This document shows, piece after piece, positions 49,601 to 62,678 of a stretch of DNA of 64,000 nucleotides (its first letter is position 1; each line of letters begins with the position of its first letter). Source of the stretch: Rostratula benghalensis (Eukaryota; Chordata; Aves; Charadriiformes; Rostratulidae). The stretch covers positions 4,332,798-4,396,797 of the forward strand of contig VXAI01000025.1 of assembly GCA_013399305.1 (NCBI GenBank). The letters run 5' to 3'. A model generated the notes under the pieces. It had not been told where the DNA came from and made no database searches. It worked only from the letters and a program-made list of their open reading frames with translations. A program made the translations under genes and the position numbers.

Positions 49601-52541
49601 GAGGAGGAGACAGCGGTGATGGCTCCGTCCCTGGGATCGCTCTGACCGAGGCCCAGGAAAGCCATGCCCAGGAGCTTGAGGGAGGAGGGGGGAACATGGG
49701 ATACCAGGGCTTTAAATGTCTGCTGGGGAGTGGGCTTTGCTCTTGGTGTTAACTCGTGGCTGAATTTCGGTGCAGGTGGTTGAGGTTACTCGTACTAAGA
49801 GTTTGGCTTTGGCCTGTGCCACAAGTATTTCAGGGAGAAATGGCTAAAAAGCTGTTCTGGCTGAGAGCACTTTGGAACAACGAGACTTCTCCATATCTGA
49901 GAGGGAACCAGGAACGAGAGAGGTAAAGAAACCCACATTGTCAAGAAAGCGTGTGAGTTTAGAACCTAGTTATACTCCCATTGAATCCAATAACAAGAAT
50001 TCCTATTGATTTTAAAAGGAGTATGATTTGGCAACATTTCATCTCCCCAGCCTGCACTAGCTAGGGCATAATGGTCTCTTTTAAACCTATTCATTTGTCT
50101 CAACCTTTATTGGAGGAGAGAGTGCTTACAGCTGGCAGAACAGGGGGAGGAGAAGAGCTGTTTTACTTATAACACAATTCTAATAAAAGAGTAAACCAGA
50201 CCATCACAAATACATTCAGAATTGCGGAAAAAAAACCCTATTATTAAGGAGTTACAAGTTTTTTGCCTTCATATTCTCACCAGCTCTTTTGGAAGCTTTG
50301 ACATTCTTAGGTGGGTGGGGTTTTTTTGTAGAGCACAACAGGAAAACTCATGAAGTCTACACAAAAGTCCTATTTGCCATTTGGTGGGTTGAAGCTGGGC
50401 TTCACAGGGGCGTTATTGTTTGCTTGGGTTTTGCTTGTATTTAGCATGTAGCTTTTAAAAGCCCTTCATGGCTGGAGAGTTTTTATTGTAAACATAAAAC
50501 ATTAATTTAAACATTAAAAATTTTACAGCTGCTTTTTAGTACATAAATTTTCACAGACACTCTAAGACAGTAATTTTTGTTTTAATATTTGCTTTTTCCT
50601 AACTGCTCCAAAGTAGCATAGAGAGGGGAGAAGACTAGAATACTGATAAAATACTTCAGGTTTAGATCTTTGAGCCATAAAAGCAACGTTCTTAACACAA
50701 GGGAGAATTCCCTATTAAGTCAGGGATAAACACCAGCGCTGCCAAAAAAAGCAAACATTCCCACAGTTGGGATTTTGAGGGGAACAGGGGAAGTGTTTGG
50801 GTTTTCTCCCTTAAACAGTTTTTCAGCGAATGAAAAACATAAAAAATAAAAAAGGACAAAGAAAAGCGAGTCAGTCTGCTCATAGACTACAGCAGCAGCA
50901 TCGTTACTCTTCCTCTGGTACGTCCTTCGTGACAGGGCCTTTAGAAAATCTCTTTCTAAGGCCTGAGACAATAATAACAAAGGAATAATAAACACGGTAT
51001 AGAGTCTTAATGCTTGGAGGTTTGTGGCAGTCCAGAAGGCAGCTGTGTAGGAATCAGTCTGTGTGGGACAGAGATGGATACGTACATACGGAGTTTGTGT
51101 GTGTAAACGCAGATGCCAGCCTGGAAGAAAGTCTTTTCAGTGAGGGGAGGTGATGCAGAGAGAGGAAAGTACGATGGTAGGAAATCCTGCAACCACAGAA
51201 TGTAGCTTCCCTACACAGCCACAGAGGCTAAAAAAACCATATATAGCAAAGTTGTAGGAAACCTTATTTTTTATGGAAAAATTTACCACTGTAATTTGCT
51301 AAAAAATTTGTTTTTGTACACATATGTGTCTGTGTCAATGCATATATGCTGTCTATAGACATAACTATCTAAGTATAACATATGCATGTGTGATGTGGAC
51401 ATACTTTGAGGAGGTACTGCTGCATGGATATAGTGTGTAAATGACTGATTACAGGTAGATAATGTAACCGACTGTTATTTTACATGTGCTGTTACAGAAA
51501 GTGTGTTGCTGTAGAGCATTTGAATCACAAGCCTCAGTATTAATTGCATGTACAAAGTCTGTGTGTAACCACATCATGAATACATGTACCCAATGGAAAC
51601 TGCATGTGAGTTGTTATCAGAACTTGATATTAGTACTTACAGTGTAAAGAACTCGGATCATTAAGTCCCCGGTGTTTTCACTGGGTTTAGACAGGTGCTG
51701 AACAGTGCCCGTGATCTGCTTTCAGGTAGAAACTTGGAGGTGTTTTTAAACATTATTTTCTTTGTTGCTTTATGAGCAGTTCCCCTGTCTTTGTTGCTTC
51801 ATCACTGTAAGGTTCAAGTGTCTGTATTTCCCCCAGTCGGTTTGTAGCAGAGCGTTAGTACTCCAGGGCAGGAGAGATGAAGAGCCCTTTTCAAAGAAAA
51901 GCACTGCAACCTCCAGTAACTCTGATCAGCTGGGTTTTATTAATCTGCCTGAATTTCCTTGGCTCTTTTTCTCTAGCAGTTTAGTGGAGACACTGACTTT
52001 TCTTGGAGTACTTGTGTTTGCTTGAGCAGCACCTTTGACTTGCAGGCAGCCAGTGTGTCCCTCCCTGCCAGAGCTAGGTCTGCCTTGGTCAGACTTGTGG
52101 GCTACTTAAAAAGTCTCTTTCTGCTGCTAACACCAAGAGCCTGTCTTTGCTGTTTGTGGTAGGTGAACATTTTTTGACCTCATAAACTTTGTTGCTCTGT
52201 CAGTGTGTAGTGGGGTGTTTAACAGCTAATATCCTCCGAGAAAGCTGAGGTCCCAAATAGAGGTGGCCTTGTGTGACAAGCCAAAGCACAAAATCACTGT
52301 TCTTCACTGAGCTGTTGCTTTGCTTCCAGCTTGGATTTGAAACTTGTTCTACAGACAATAATTTGAAAAGTTTCCAAAGCTGGTGGTGAATTTATATCGG
52401 AGTCAATAGTTAAATTAGGATGCGAGAGGCAGGTGGTGAACTTATCTGATGAACTTTGATGCTCTGATAGAAACCTGTAACTTCGCAGCAGCTTCTCATC
52501 CCAAGAGGGCTGGAGCTTCTCAGATCTCACTCCTCAACAAA
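46647..52541. other. Non-coding sequence
   Basis: No gene recognised. The plus-strand frame 48530-48856 (108 codons) and the minus-strand frame 48882-49148 are unrecognised. 49590-49690 is GC-richer with CpGs. A11 at 49233-49243. Nothing else stands out. Confidence 0.5.
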
Positions 52542-52578
52542 CAAATAAATAAATAAAGGAATAAATAGATAAATAAAT
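52542..52578. repeat. (AAAT)n microsatellite, imperfect
   Basis: AAAT units interrupted by AGGA and AGAT. On the minus strand it yields a repetitive Y/I/S-rich frame (52534-52767) that is not a gene. Confidence 0.85.
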
Positions 52579-53989
52579 CCTTTGGTAGAAAACAAAGGCA
52601 CAAAGGGAAGAAAGTAATGAAGTCACATGAAATAAGTAGTAGAAAACACTCGACAGTGTTAGTTGTAACACATATTTAGCCTTGTGGATTTTAACTGACA
52701 TGTTGCTGTAGGTGACATTGCGTGGTCCCAATTCGGCGTGCTTTGGGGCTGGCAAGTTTACATGCAAAGTAAGGTATGTGTATAACTGGGTAAACCTGCT
52801 GAAAGTTCAGACTGAAAACCTTCATGGGTGGCTCTTTTGCTCATAAAGCTTCTTTGGATTTTTAAAAAAATGGATATTTCAATATTCTTTTGTATTTTCT
52901 CTATGGCTGGGCTCAGACGTTGTAATTCTTGGCGTTCGTATTTCATAAGTGCGTCCTTTGTTTATTTTACATTTAGGCAAATACTGCACCATTCTCTTAC
53001 CTTTATAGTGTGTCTGTTGTGCCTTTATTATTACATGTAATAATTGAAAGCATGGTTATGTTAAATTTCATCCAGCTGAACAGTAAGGCAGATACGTGAA
53101 AGAAAAATTGCTCTGTGTTTTCTAGTCTTGAACGTCTTCCAGTATGTTCTGTGGCAATGGAGTTAATTCAGTTACTCGGGCTGGGGTCAGTTCCTCTGTA
53201 AATGATAAGCATTTTAGTACTCAAACAGCTTTTTTTACAGATATCTTAGCGAGGTGCCCCATTTTACAGAATGTTGATGGATCTGTTGTAAAAACGAAAT
53301 ATTAAATCTTAATGTACTAAACTGATTTTATTATACTTTATGTTTATTTCTAGGGAAAAGCTGTTTTAGATATTTACTGGGTGAAAACCTAGCTTCCCAC
53401 GTCCACAGCAAAATTCTCTGGGATGCACTAGAGCCATGATACCACCACTGGGGGTTTTGCCTTCTCGTTAACTGTTAGAAGGTAGTTTGTAACTCAGCAA
53501 TACTAGTTTCTGCTCTTAAAAGCATTAGTTTTGGTGGAAGCCCGTGCAAGTGCATTAGAATAGAAGATCTTTGTGAGGGTTGTGTATAGAATAGATCTCA
53601 TGACTTGGGGTTTCTGTTTTCTTCAAAAGAAAGTTTTTGGGTATAAGTAATGAATTATTATTCCTGGTGCTATGAGAGAGTCAACAAAGATTTCTCAAGT
53701 GCAAGAAAAATGCAATAGCTTGCTCTGACCAATTTCTCTCATTGTATTCAGGAAGTGATAACCTTTTTGGTCTGATAAACCACAAAAATATCAGTGTGAT
53801 AATCAGACAAAAAATGTCCTTTCAGGAAAACCATAAATTCCATAGCCCTTTGCTAGGGACTGTGGTTGGCACATTGCTGAGATGAGGTGATCTTCATCCA
53901 GTACAGGTTTAGCCCATCATGAGCATCTCAGGCAACAGGGAGGACATTAAACCATTCCCAGTCAAAGAAGGAAATTGAAATTGTTTGCA

Positions 53990-54019
53990 CACAACCAGAA
54001 AGTGCACAACCAGAAAGTG
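53990..54019 (+). repeat. Perfect 15-bp tandem duplication
   Basis: CACAACCAGAAAGTG occurs twice head to tail (53990-54004 and 54005-54019). Confidence 0.9.
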
Positions 54020-55852
54020 TAAAACTTATTTTCTTAACGATTGTAGTATTGTCTGTTTGCACAGTATTTATGAGGGAAAAAAAAAATAATCTCAAACCCA
54101 CTTCAATTCTCTTGAATCTTCTTGCTTTCATTGACATAACTTACAGGCTGTGTGGGTGGGTTTAGAATTTATAATAGTTTGCAGGTGGTTCTCACTGCTT
54201 TTCTTTCCTTTACTGTCTTTTTTGTTTGTTTAAAGGAAATCACAGTGGTAGGAGTAGAGTTGAAGCTTGTGAATATAATGGAATGGTTTATCCTGGCAAG
54301 GTAGGAAGGACGGACAAGGGAAGAGAAACAAAAACAAAAGGCAAAGACTGAATATAGGTTCTATTAATTAAGGCTAGCAAGTAATTTATATCTGGATTCA
54401 GTTATACAGTTCTAATGAGAATAGTGTTGAAAACTTACAGATGGGAAAATATTTTCCTTAGGTAAGACTAAAATTTTAGTTCCAAGATAAACCTCATTTT
54501 GACCTTAGTTTTGTGTGAAAATCTATTTTCGCCATCCCATTGGATTAGAGAGTTTGCCCAAGTTTGATGCGTATAAGGCAGTCTGGGTTTGATGTGTGGG
54601 ATTTACTGGTTTTTTTGAACGGTTGTATATCCAAGATTCATTGAGCTGATAAAGATTCTGTTATTCTGCCAAATGTTTGTTTCTGTTAACTCTGAACTTT
54701 CTGTGCCCTGGTGATTATTTCTTAGGAGTCAATCGTGTATAGTTGTCAGTCAGATGTGTGTACGCCTAAGTCAATCAATGTGTTCTTTCCATCTTAGAAA
54801 TATCCCAGAATCTGAATTTAATTCCAGGCCTCCAAAAATACTAAGCCAGGGTCACTTCTGAGATGATTTTCCTCTTGGTTTTGCTTGGGGAGTAGAATAC
54901 CTTTGCAGCAATCTTCCAGCCGTTGTGTCGTGATGTCACTACTTAGAGATGACATCTTTCACTCCGTTTCATTTTCAGAGGTGACTTCTTCATCCAGTTA
55001 CCAGTGCATTCCCCTGTTGCTACAGAGGTGGTTTTATTTGGAAAAAAAACCCCCACCATTAAAATGGAAGCTCGAGTGAAGTTTTCTGAACCTTCCTTGC
55101 ACTTTCTCCTTTCTCTTTTTTTCTTTCTGGGCACCAGAACACAATGGTGTGGACTGGGTGTGCCTATGGACAAACTGGGCTCCCACCAAGTCCCATCTGT
55201 GGCGCCCCTTGATTTAAGTGGAGGGTTCACTTAAGAGCAGGGCAAAGTATTTTTCCCACTCTGCAACCTGATGACTCAAATACATCCATGTTTCATGTTT
55301 TATCATGTTACATAAATAATCTTATCTATGCCGGCAGTATTTCTGTTAGCTACATCATTGCTGAATTTTGTAACAATATGCCCTTTGCAGTAAAATGTCA
55401 CCAAAAAGTTATATACTGTAATAATTTTCATCTGTTTCATAAAGACAGACAATTTTTAAGATTCATGTTCATTTCATCATTGAAATCCGAGTCTTCCTAC
55501 ATTAATTTATAATGAAACCTCATGCTCCCTTCTACATTGATCACTAATTTTCTGTCTTCTTGATATGTGTTAAAATAAACTATAGATATAAAGGGCACGT
55601 TATATGCCTGACACCATTGAGTTAAATAGAACATACTTCTGTAACTCATCCCTGCAGCCTGCCCTGGCCTTTGTTTCACGGTGAAAATCCTGGAAACCCA
55701 ATTGCCAAAGATGGGCTGCGTTTACCACAGATGATCTGGGGCATTTTTCCATTTCTGTCTCCACATAACCTGTGTAACTGGAATTTCTAAAGGCTGGCCT
55801 GCAGCCCACAAAGCTTTGGAGTACGGCTGCAAATAGGGTTTGGGTTGCTTTA

Positions 55853-55866
55853 TTTTTTTTTTTTTT
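55853..55866. repeat. T14 tract
   Basis: Fourteen uninterrupted T. Confidence 0.9.
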
Positions 55867-55979
55867 AAGTTGAATATAAAAATATTGCACTGCAGCTGAA
55901 TATTATTACGTGGCCTCCGAATCAAAATCAATGTTGAAAAAGAAAGGATGGTGCAGGTTAAGAACATAACAGGAAAACC

Positions 55980-56540
55980 AATACAAAGGATGTGAACTGA
56001 GCTGTACCTCGTTTATTATCCTCCCTGACAACAGTGAGTACCGGCTGCATTTACAAACAGCCAAGGTCCATCAGAGACTCACCAGGAGATAATCTGTCCT
56101 GGAGCACTGGCATGCATCTCTAATACAGTTAGAGACTGATTTAAGTCATGGAGCAAGATGTTCAGTGGATTTCCAATTGTTTTCATTAGCAGTAATAAAC
56201 CTATTGAAGCTGACTGCTACAGTACAGTTTGACTGGAAAAATGTCACATTTGTGAACTTTCCAAATACTGGGTGACGTGTTGTGCTCGGAGGCAGTCCGG
56301 AGGAGATAGCCCCCATGTACTTGGAATAGAAGGGAATTACATTTGAATGTTGCCCAGTGCAAATAGCAGTGGGGAAGAAGGTAAAGCTTCAGAGGTCCCC
56401 TGGTAAATTAATTTTCCCTAATTACATTTCATGGCAGGAAACACAGATATTAGAAGTGCCTGTTGAAATAATACAGTATTTAAATTCTGATTAATCCATG
56501 GGTCAGGCAAGAACTGTTCAATACATGTCTCTAGAAGGAA
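55980..56540. promoter_or_regulatory. Strong candidate conserved non-coding element
   Basis: About 560 bp without simple repeats and with dense homeodomain cores: TTTTCATTAGCAG near 56181, TAAATTAATTTTCCC at 56404-56418 followed by TAATTACATTTC, and GATTAATCC near 56489. Individual CpGs are retained (near 56041, 56274, 56287, 56298). No long open frame crosses it. Together with 40660-41260 and 61800-62230 this is what one expects of long-range enhancers. Confidence 0.42.
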
Positions 56541-59500
56541 AGCTCAGCTTTGAAAGCAAAAGGAACAAACATTCACTTATTCAGAATAGACTGAATTCTT
56601 TCAAATGCTGGTTGTAATAATTTGGTGGCAGGCTGGAGATCAGTTAAACCAGTAGCTATAAAATTACTAGAAGTGTAAAACATCATCACTAACACATCTT
56701 TCAGAGATCTGAGGCAGAATGATTTATTAACTTAGTTGTGTTCCCTTCTTCTTCTTAGGAAAGCCTTTTTCCTTTTTTTCCCCTCAGAAATCCTTTGGTA
56801 AATTCATATTAATAGTTCACTGGGAGAAATAATTACAACTAATATGGGTACCACAAAAATATGTATATTCTGGTGGGGTGATATTTTGTACTAGAACAGG
56901 ATTAGCTAGAAAGCTGTTCCTTTATTCAATTTTCGCTTGTAACTATTTGCAAGCATTTTTATTTCTCTGTGGTAAAAGCATATTTTGTTTCTTTCTTTTG
57001 CTTTTTGATGCACCCCCTGCCCCCCTCAGCTTCTGCAAGGAGTCCCAAGAGTGCTGAGATGAGGCATTTAATTTGTGCCTACGTAATATTTTATCATCTT
57101 CCCTGTTTATTGGAGTGTGGTGCTGGGAGCTGGAGGTCCCATGTGTAAGAGGGATGTGCAGTCCCGCAGTCCCCTCGCCTACTGAAGGGAGTTACAGCTT
57201 CTGGAACACAGAGTAGAAGGAGGTGGGAAAGACTCTCCCTCAGTTGAGCCAGTAGCCCTCCCATCATTCAAATCCTCTCTGTCAAGCATTTTTATTTTTA
57301 TTTTTTCTAGATGAACTATAAGTAGACATCCACCAGATGAACTCCAAGTTTATTTTTCTAACAGTATCTAAAAATCCTGTTCAAGCCTTCAGAGTAAATG
57401 CCCAGAATGCCTCAATGTTTGCCTTTCATATTTCAAACAGATAATTAAGAAGATGGAATTTATCTTGATCCCTGTGGGAAATTCTGTTCTAGGTATTACA
57501 ATGACACTCACCAAAGTTTCTACTGTCATTGCGTAGTATAAAATGTGAATTTCAGACTTACTTTTGCTATAGACAAAATACTGACCTGCGTTTGATTTTC
57601 TTGGAGACATTAATTGTCTTTTTGTGTGGAACTGTGGTTTTTACTTGCAGTGAAGGTGAAAAAGAAATCTGAAATTTATAATATATTATCGTATATGTTG
57701 GAGTTTATTAGGTTTATTGATAGAACATTAATTCAGTTGGTGGTAGTAGTTTGTAAGAAGTGTGTGAGTATTTTATGCATTAAAAGAAGGATGCCTTAAA
57801 ACTATTCCGAGTTGCTGTTAGTATCTCTGCACACGTGCTCTGTAGTTGCAAGGGCCTGGTTTAAAATTTGTGCTAATTTTGGTGATTCCTCTGCTGTTTG
57901 GCAGAGCTTTCTGTAAGGGTGTTTCACGTGATGGTGGTGGTCATACTTCACTTCAGTCTCCCATTTCCATGTACTGGTTTTAGGTCAAGCAGAAACCTTT
58001 AGATTTTCTTCTAATAGAATTGATTTACTACTGTTGCCCGTGTTTTAGAGCTGTAGTGCACATCCGTCTTCACCACTATCATTTGTCTTTCCATCAGAAA
58101 TCATCGTTTGTCCCCAGAGAACAGGTGAGGAGTTTCCTTCCGTGTGTCCTCATGTCCTCAGCTTTCTTTTAGACAACACCCCTTGGCAAAAATTATCCCT
58201 GAGAAGTTTCTAAGCATTTCTTTGTGTTTCCCCTTGCCTAAAATGAAGGGCACTGCTCATAACCAACCGATAGGTCCTTGGGTAACAATTGTACCATTTA
58301 AATGCCTTTTAATGTCCTTGTGCCTGGAGAAAGCAGAGCCTCATTAAAGTGTAACCATTTCCCTGGGTTAGTTTCTCACACTCTTCAGTTTATGCGGTAA
58401 ATATTTGGCAGTTGATGAAAGGAAAAAAGTAATTTCAAGGAAAAGCTAAACAAGTTAAACCAAACCACTCATAATGAGTGACACAAGCTGGAGGGGATCA
58501 GGTTATCTGCTCTTAAGACCCAGGATTATATGAGGTCCACTGTGTGTTTCAGCAGCTCTGCCAAGCAAGCTGAGAAGGAGAGAGCCCACGCCATGGGGTA
58601 TGGGGATGATGGATTATAGAAGTCTCAAGACTTAGAGATGGCAGTGATGGCTTCACCTGGAAAGAAACAAAACATCAAAGGCTGCAGCTGCCTGCAGGGA
58701 ATACGCTAATTGAGAAACAGCAGCTATAAAACTAATTCTGTAATAATAGATAAAACTGAAACCAATAACTCCATATGACTGGCTGTCCAGAATTAAGCAA
58801 AGTAAGATGAAAGGTTCTTTGCCAGCAGTTACATTAAATAAAATAACAAAATAATGGTAACAGTAATTCTTCTTCTGAGGCCGCAGCACTTCTCACCTAC
58901 AGGAGAGACAAGTGCTCATTGAATTCTGGTCCTGGGACAGCTCTCAGCCCTCAAAAGGCCTTTGCCTAGCTTTTACTCTCACCTCTATCTTTTGTGTAGC
59001 TTTTACTGACAACCACTCCGAAACTCTGGAAACTTCCAGTCCCACACATGAGAATTGGAACAACCTAAGCCTACTTGATGGGCTCTGTACCAAGCCCAAA
59101 CAGCAACACATTTATTTCTGACCATTCTAACCATACAGTGTTCTCTGTCTTTTTAGTTTTGCTCCTTACCTCTTTTTCTCTCTGCTCTCCTCTCTTTTTA
59201 GAGTGCATTCTTTTTAGAAGGCACATTTAGGCAGCCTTTTTACATGGTAAAGATCACCTTCAATCCTTGGAGTTCTGAACTATGTAAAGTTTATTGGGAC
59301 TTGCAGCTGAGTTTGGGTTCTAGTTCTCCCTTCATGTTAATTTAGTCATATACAGCAGTAGTAGTAGTGTAAAAAGGGATAGGGAATGTTTCAAGATTAG
59401 CTGTTTCTGGAAAATATGCCTTAGTCATACGAGAGTGATTGCTCTGAAACAGAAGAAACTGGATGAAATACAGTGATCTGTGTTATATAGCTTAAATTTA

Positions 59501-61208
59501 GAAAACTGGATGCTCCCTTTCGCTCTCATCATCAGGTTAAAAGGCATTTTGCTTTCCATGGACCAACGTAAGTTCTTGCAGCACAGATTTTGTGCCGAAT
59601 TTTTCTTAAGCCACATTTCAAACTGCAAATCATTTCAGAAACGGAGTTGTTCTCTTCACACTTTAGTTTACAGCACCTGTTGGTTTTTAAAAGCTATAGG
59701 TGATGGATAAAAGGAAAGAATGGAGCAAAGGAAACCAAAATTATTCCCTGTGACCTCTGGGTGACTGCACTGATGTAAATAAGTTGCTCAGGATTTGCGT
59801 CATTACAGATGAGAACAGAGCATCCCCCCTGGGGTACCGGGAAAGAGCTCGGTGACTTGTTCTTGGACTCCAGCAAGGAAAGACTGGAGAGGAACAGCCA
59901 GTGCACTGATGAAAATATATGTGTGGGAGAATTAAAGTGATAGGTAAATATGCAGATTGCTGCTCTAATAAGAAGGGGAAAAGTATTTTGCTGGTTTCAG
60001 AGCTAAGAATATTTTTTTTCTAAAGCTGAAGCACGTGGGGTTTGAAAAAAAGAATCTCAAGAGCTCTGAAGGATGGTGATTAATGACCTAATTAAAGAGA
60101 CATAGTTGGTGTACTTAACCATTGCCTCCCTGCCCCCATCCAGTAGAGAAGATGCTCTGAAATTATGCTAGGATGCTTCCTTTCTGGTAGGAGGACACTT
60201 AGACAAATTGGCACCACCTGACAAGGGCAAAATACTTTGCAGCACCCAAATCCCTTCACTCAAGCACCTGTTGTGGGATCCACATCAAAGTAGCAGAAAA
60301 GACTTGGTCTCTCAGATGGAGCTGAAGGAGAGTGATTTAAAAATAAACACATTGGAAACAATAACAGGTGCTCCTTGAAAAAGGCAATGCCATACTACTG
60401 ATGTTTACTTGTCTTGGTAAAACAGTTACCTTCTCCTGCCATGGCTGTATTTGTTCACCATTAATAGAACCTGCACACACATTATGAAGAAAGTAGGGCA
60501 GGGAAAATTCTGTGTATTTGTGTGGCACTCGTTTTAACCCAGAAGTTGAATCTCCTCACAGAATCCCATCTTGAAATATATCTGTCTTCATATTGTATGG
60601 GTTTGAATATGTAAACAGGGAAACCTCTTTGACCTATAGAAATTAGGAACTATATGTCAAAGATATTCAAATAATACCTCAAACTGCCATCCACCTGCCC
60701 TTATTAATGAGTGAACAGCCCAGAAATGATTTTAACTTCTGAGTATTTGAATAAATTGCTCAGCAGTTAAGATTACCTCTATGAAGAGTGCAGTGGCTTA
60801 TTTTCCACGTGGTAATAAATGAAGGTGATTTAATAATAATCAGTAAATGACCTGCAAAATTTCATTTTGGAGTGAAGGTTTTTTTAACCTATTGAAATGT
60901 AAAAGTATGTTTAAAGTAGGTAAACCTTTCTTCCTCATTTAAGTCTGCTTGAATGGGCTGAAATCTTGCTTCCCCGAGTCTCAGTTTAGAGATCTATTGA
61001 CATCTTAGTTCTAAAACTACTTTAAAATCGGGGTGGGGGTGGTTTAATGTAAACAGTAAAAAAGCCTCAGAAGCAGAAGTGTACACACACTTCTTAATCT
61101 GGTGATCCCAGAGCTGATACCCTGGGGGCTCACTTCAGGGAGTAAAAATGAAGGGAAAGCTCTGATTTGTTCTGCAACCTGACCAGCTCGTTACAGCCTT
61201 AGGGTTGC
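56541..61208. other. Non-coding sequence
   Basis: No gene recognised; frames are under 80 codons. A short AGT repeat lies at 59356-59368. 60780-60880 has several TTTAATAATAAT-type cores and a CACGTG-like ACGTGG, too weak to call. Confidence 0.5.
58098..58124 (+). other. Candidate 27-nt microexon
   Basis: A good acceptor-like stretch (CATTTGTCTTTCCATCAG ending at 58097) is followed after exactly 27 bases by CAG|GTGAGG. Twenty-seven is a multiple of three and none of the three frames contains a stop. Without a host gene this may well be chance. Confidence 0.1.
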
Positions 61209-61310
61209 TTGTGCCGAGTGAAGCCGGAGGTGGGAGCGCGAGGAAGGAGCACGTGCAGGGGGGCGATGGCACAAGTGCCTGCTTTCACAACGGACTGCTC
61301 GTACCTCTCC
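61209..61310. other. CpG-enriched patch
   Basis: Eight CpGs within about 100 bp (61214-61311), including GCGCG near 61237 and CACGTG at 61250-61255 (a palindromic E-box). A 91-codon plus-strand frame starts here (61209-61484) but crosses an A9 run and is unrecognised. Possibly a small regulatory patch. Confidence 0.3.
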
Positions 61311-61799
61311 ACTTCAGTTAATCTGGAATTTTTTGCTGTGGTGAAATGCCCAGAGGGGAAAAAAAAAATAAAAAATCAGGGGTACTGTAACCTGCTGTCA
61401 GCTGGGAAAGTGAAAATTCTTGTTTGCCCTGGTGCCGTACCAGCCGTACGCAGCCCTGGGTGCTGCAGGACACAGGCTTCCTAACTGTGAAAGCATTTCT
61501 TTTCCTTATTTTACTGGCTTTTATGGTTCATAAGGGAGAGGTAAAACTGGCCAGTGGTCTCCAAATATTTGCTGTCCACTTCTCCATCTTTATCAATGTA
61601 TCTGAGCTTTATTTTTCAGCGTTTCTGACAGTGCAGCTCTGTTTATTCCCATCTGTTATTCCAAAAAGACCCTGAAGCTGGAAGTAGACAATACATGGAC
61701 AGTTATATTCCGGTGTCTGCACTGCAAATGCTACTCGTTAGGGTTCAGAGACATTAAATTAATTGTTCTTGTTTTCTGGCACTCTGGTGCTCTCCCTCA
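61311..61799. other. Non-coding sequence
   Basis: Two overlapping short plus-strand frames, neither recognised; nothing else seen. Confidence 0.55.
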
Positions 61800-62230
61800 G
61801 CCCAGCCCAGTGGGTGTAGTTATTTTAATAAAACATGATTGCAGCTTTTCAGCCTTTTGACTAACATGAAGTGTTGTATCAGCGTAACAGCTGATGCATC
61901 TTCAGTCTGAAAAATATCTCATACAGGGGGAATTGATTCAGATTTCAATGGGTCTTTTGCATCTCCAAATTCTGTTGTCTTGTGACCTTATTTTACACTG
62001 CTTTATTTGGGCGGAATCTTCCCATGCAGCTCAGTAATTTAATCACCCAGTTCCTCTTAATTAAGGCATCTTAACTAATTCGATAGCTTATGAATTCTAA
62101 AGCAGGAATGCCCAGGCAGACAGTCTTTTTGTTATCCTTATCAATAATAACGATACGTAGCCTTTTGTGGCTATAACACGACGTGGAGAGTTTTTCATTC
62201 CCCTCTCTCTTCTGTTAGCGCTCCATATGG
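61800..62230. promoter_or_regulatory. Strong candidate conserved non-coding element
   Basis: Repeat-free block with a perfect CTTAATTAAG palindrome at 62056-62065, AACTAATTCGATAG near 62073, and a CpG-containing run of GATA- and TAAT-like cores at 62129-62160 (TTATCCTTATC, ATAATAACGATACG). No frame is open across it. Distal enhancer is the natural interpretation; alignment would settle it. Confidence 0.42.
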
Positions 62231-62434
62231 TAACATTTAAGTCTGTTTCTCAGGCAAAGACTGTTGTTGCTCACCAGCCTGGTCCCTTCAGGTGCTGGTC
62301 TCCATCTGTGGATTAATCTCACTCCCATCATTTTTACCACTGATACTAGAAACAGCTGTTGCCTTTCCCTTGGTGGCACACAGGTCAGGAGGTGACCTTA
62401 ATGAATGAGCCAGCAAGAACGTCTATCTACCAGC

Positions 62435-62449
62435 CTGTCTGTCTGTCTG
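62435..62449. repeat. (CTGT)n microsatellite
   Basis: Three and a half to four CTGT units. Confidence 0.85.
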
Positions 62450-62655
62450 CCTTCATTTTGTGAGGGCACCGTGGTATGAAATGCCCAATTCTTCTACATC
62501 TCCTTTATCCCGAGAGAGGGTAGAGGGTTGTTTTGGATTTTTTTCTATTGTAATGGTTTTAGTACAAATAATAAATGAATACCACCAGTGGAAGGGTGAT
62601 TGTGCTTGTAAATATAAGTTGTAATAACATTTACGTTCAATGGTTACATTTCTAA

Positions 62656-62678
62656 TTTTTTTTTTATTTTTTTTTTTT
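62656..62678. repeat. T-rich tract
   Basis: T10-A-T12: 23 bases with one interruption. Confidence 0.9.

Larger units (their letters stand above)
52579..55979. other. Non-coding sequence
   Basis: Short frames only. Simple features are the 15-bp duplication at 53990, A10 at 54077-54086 and T14 at 55853-55866. Nothing else seen. Confidence 0.55.
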
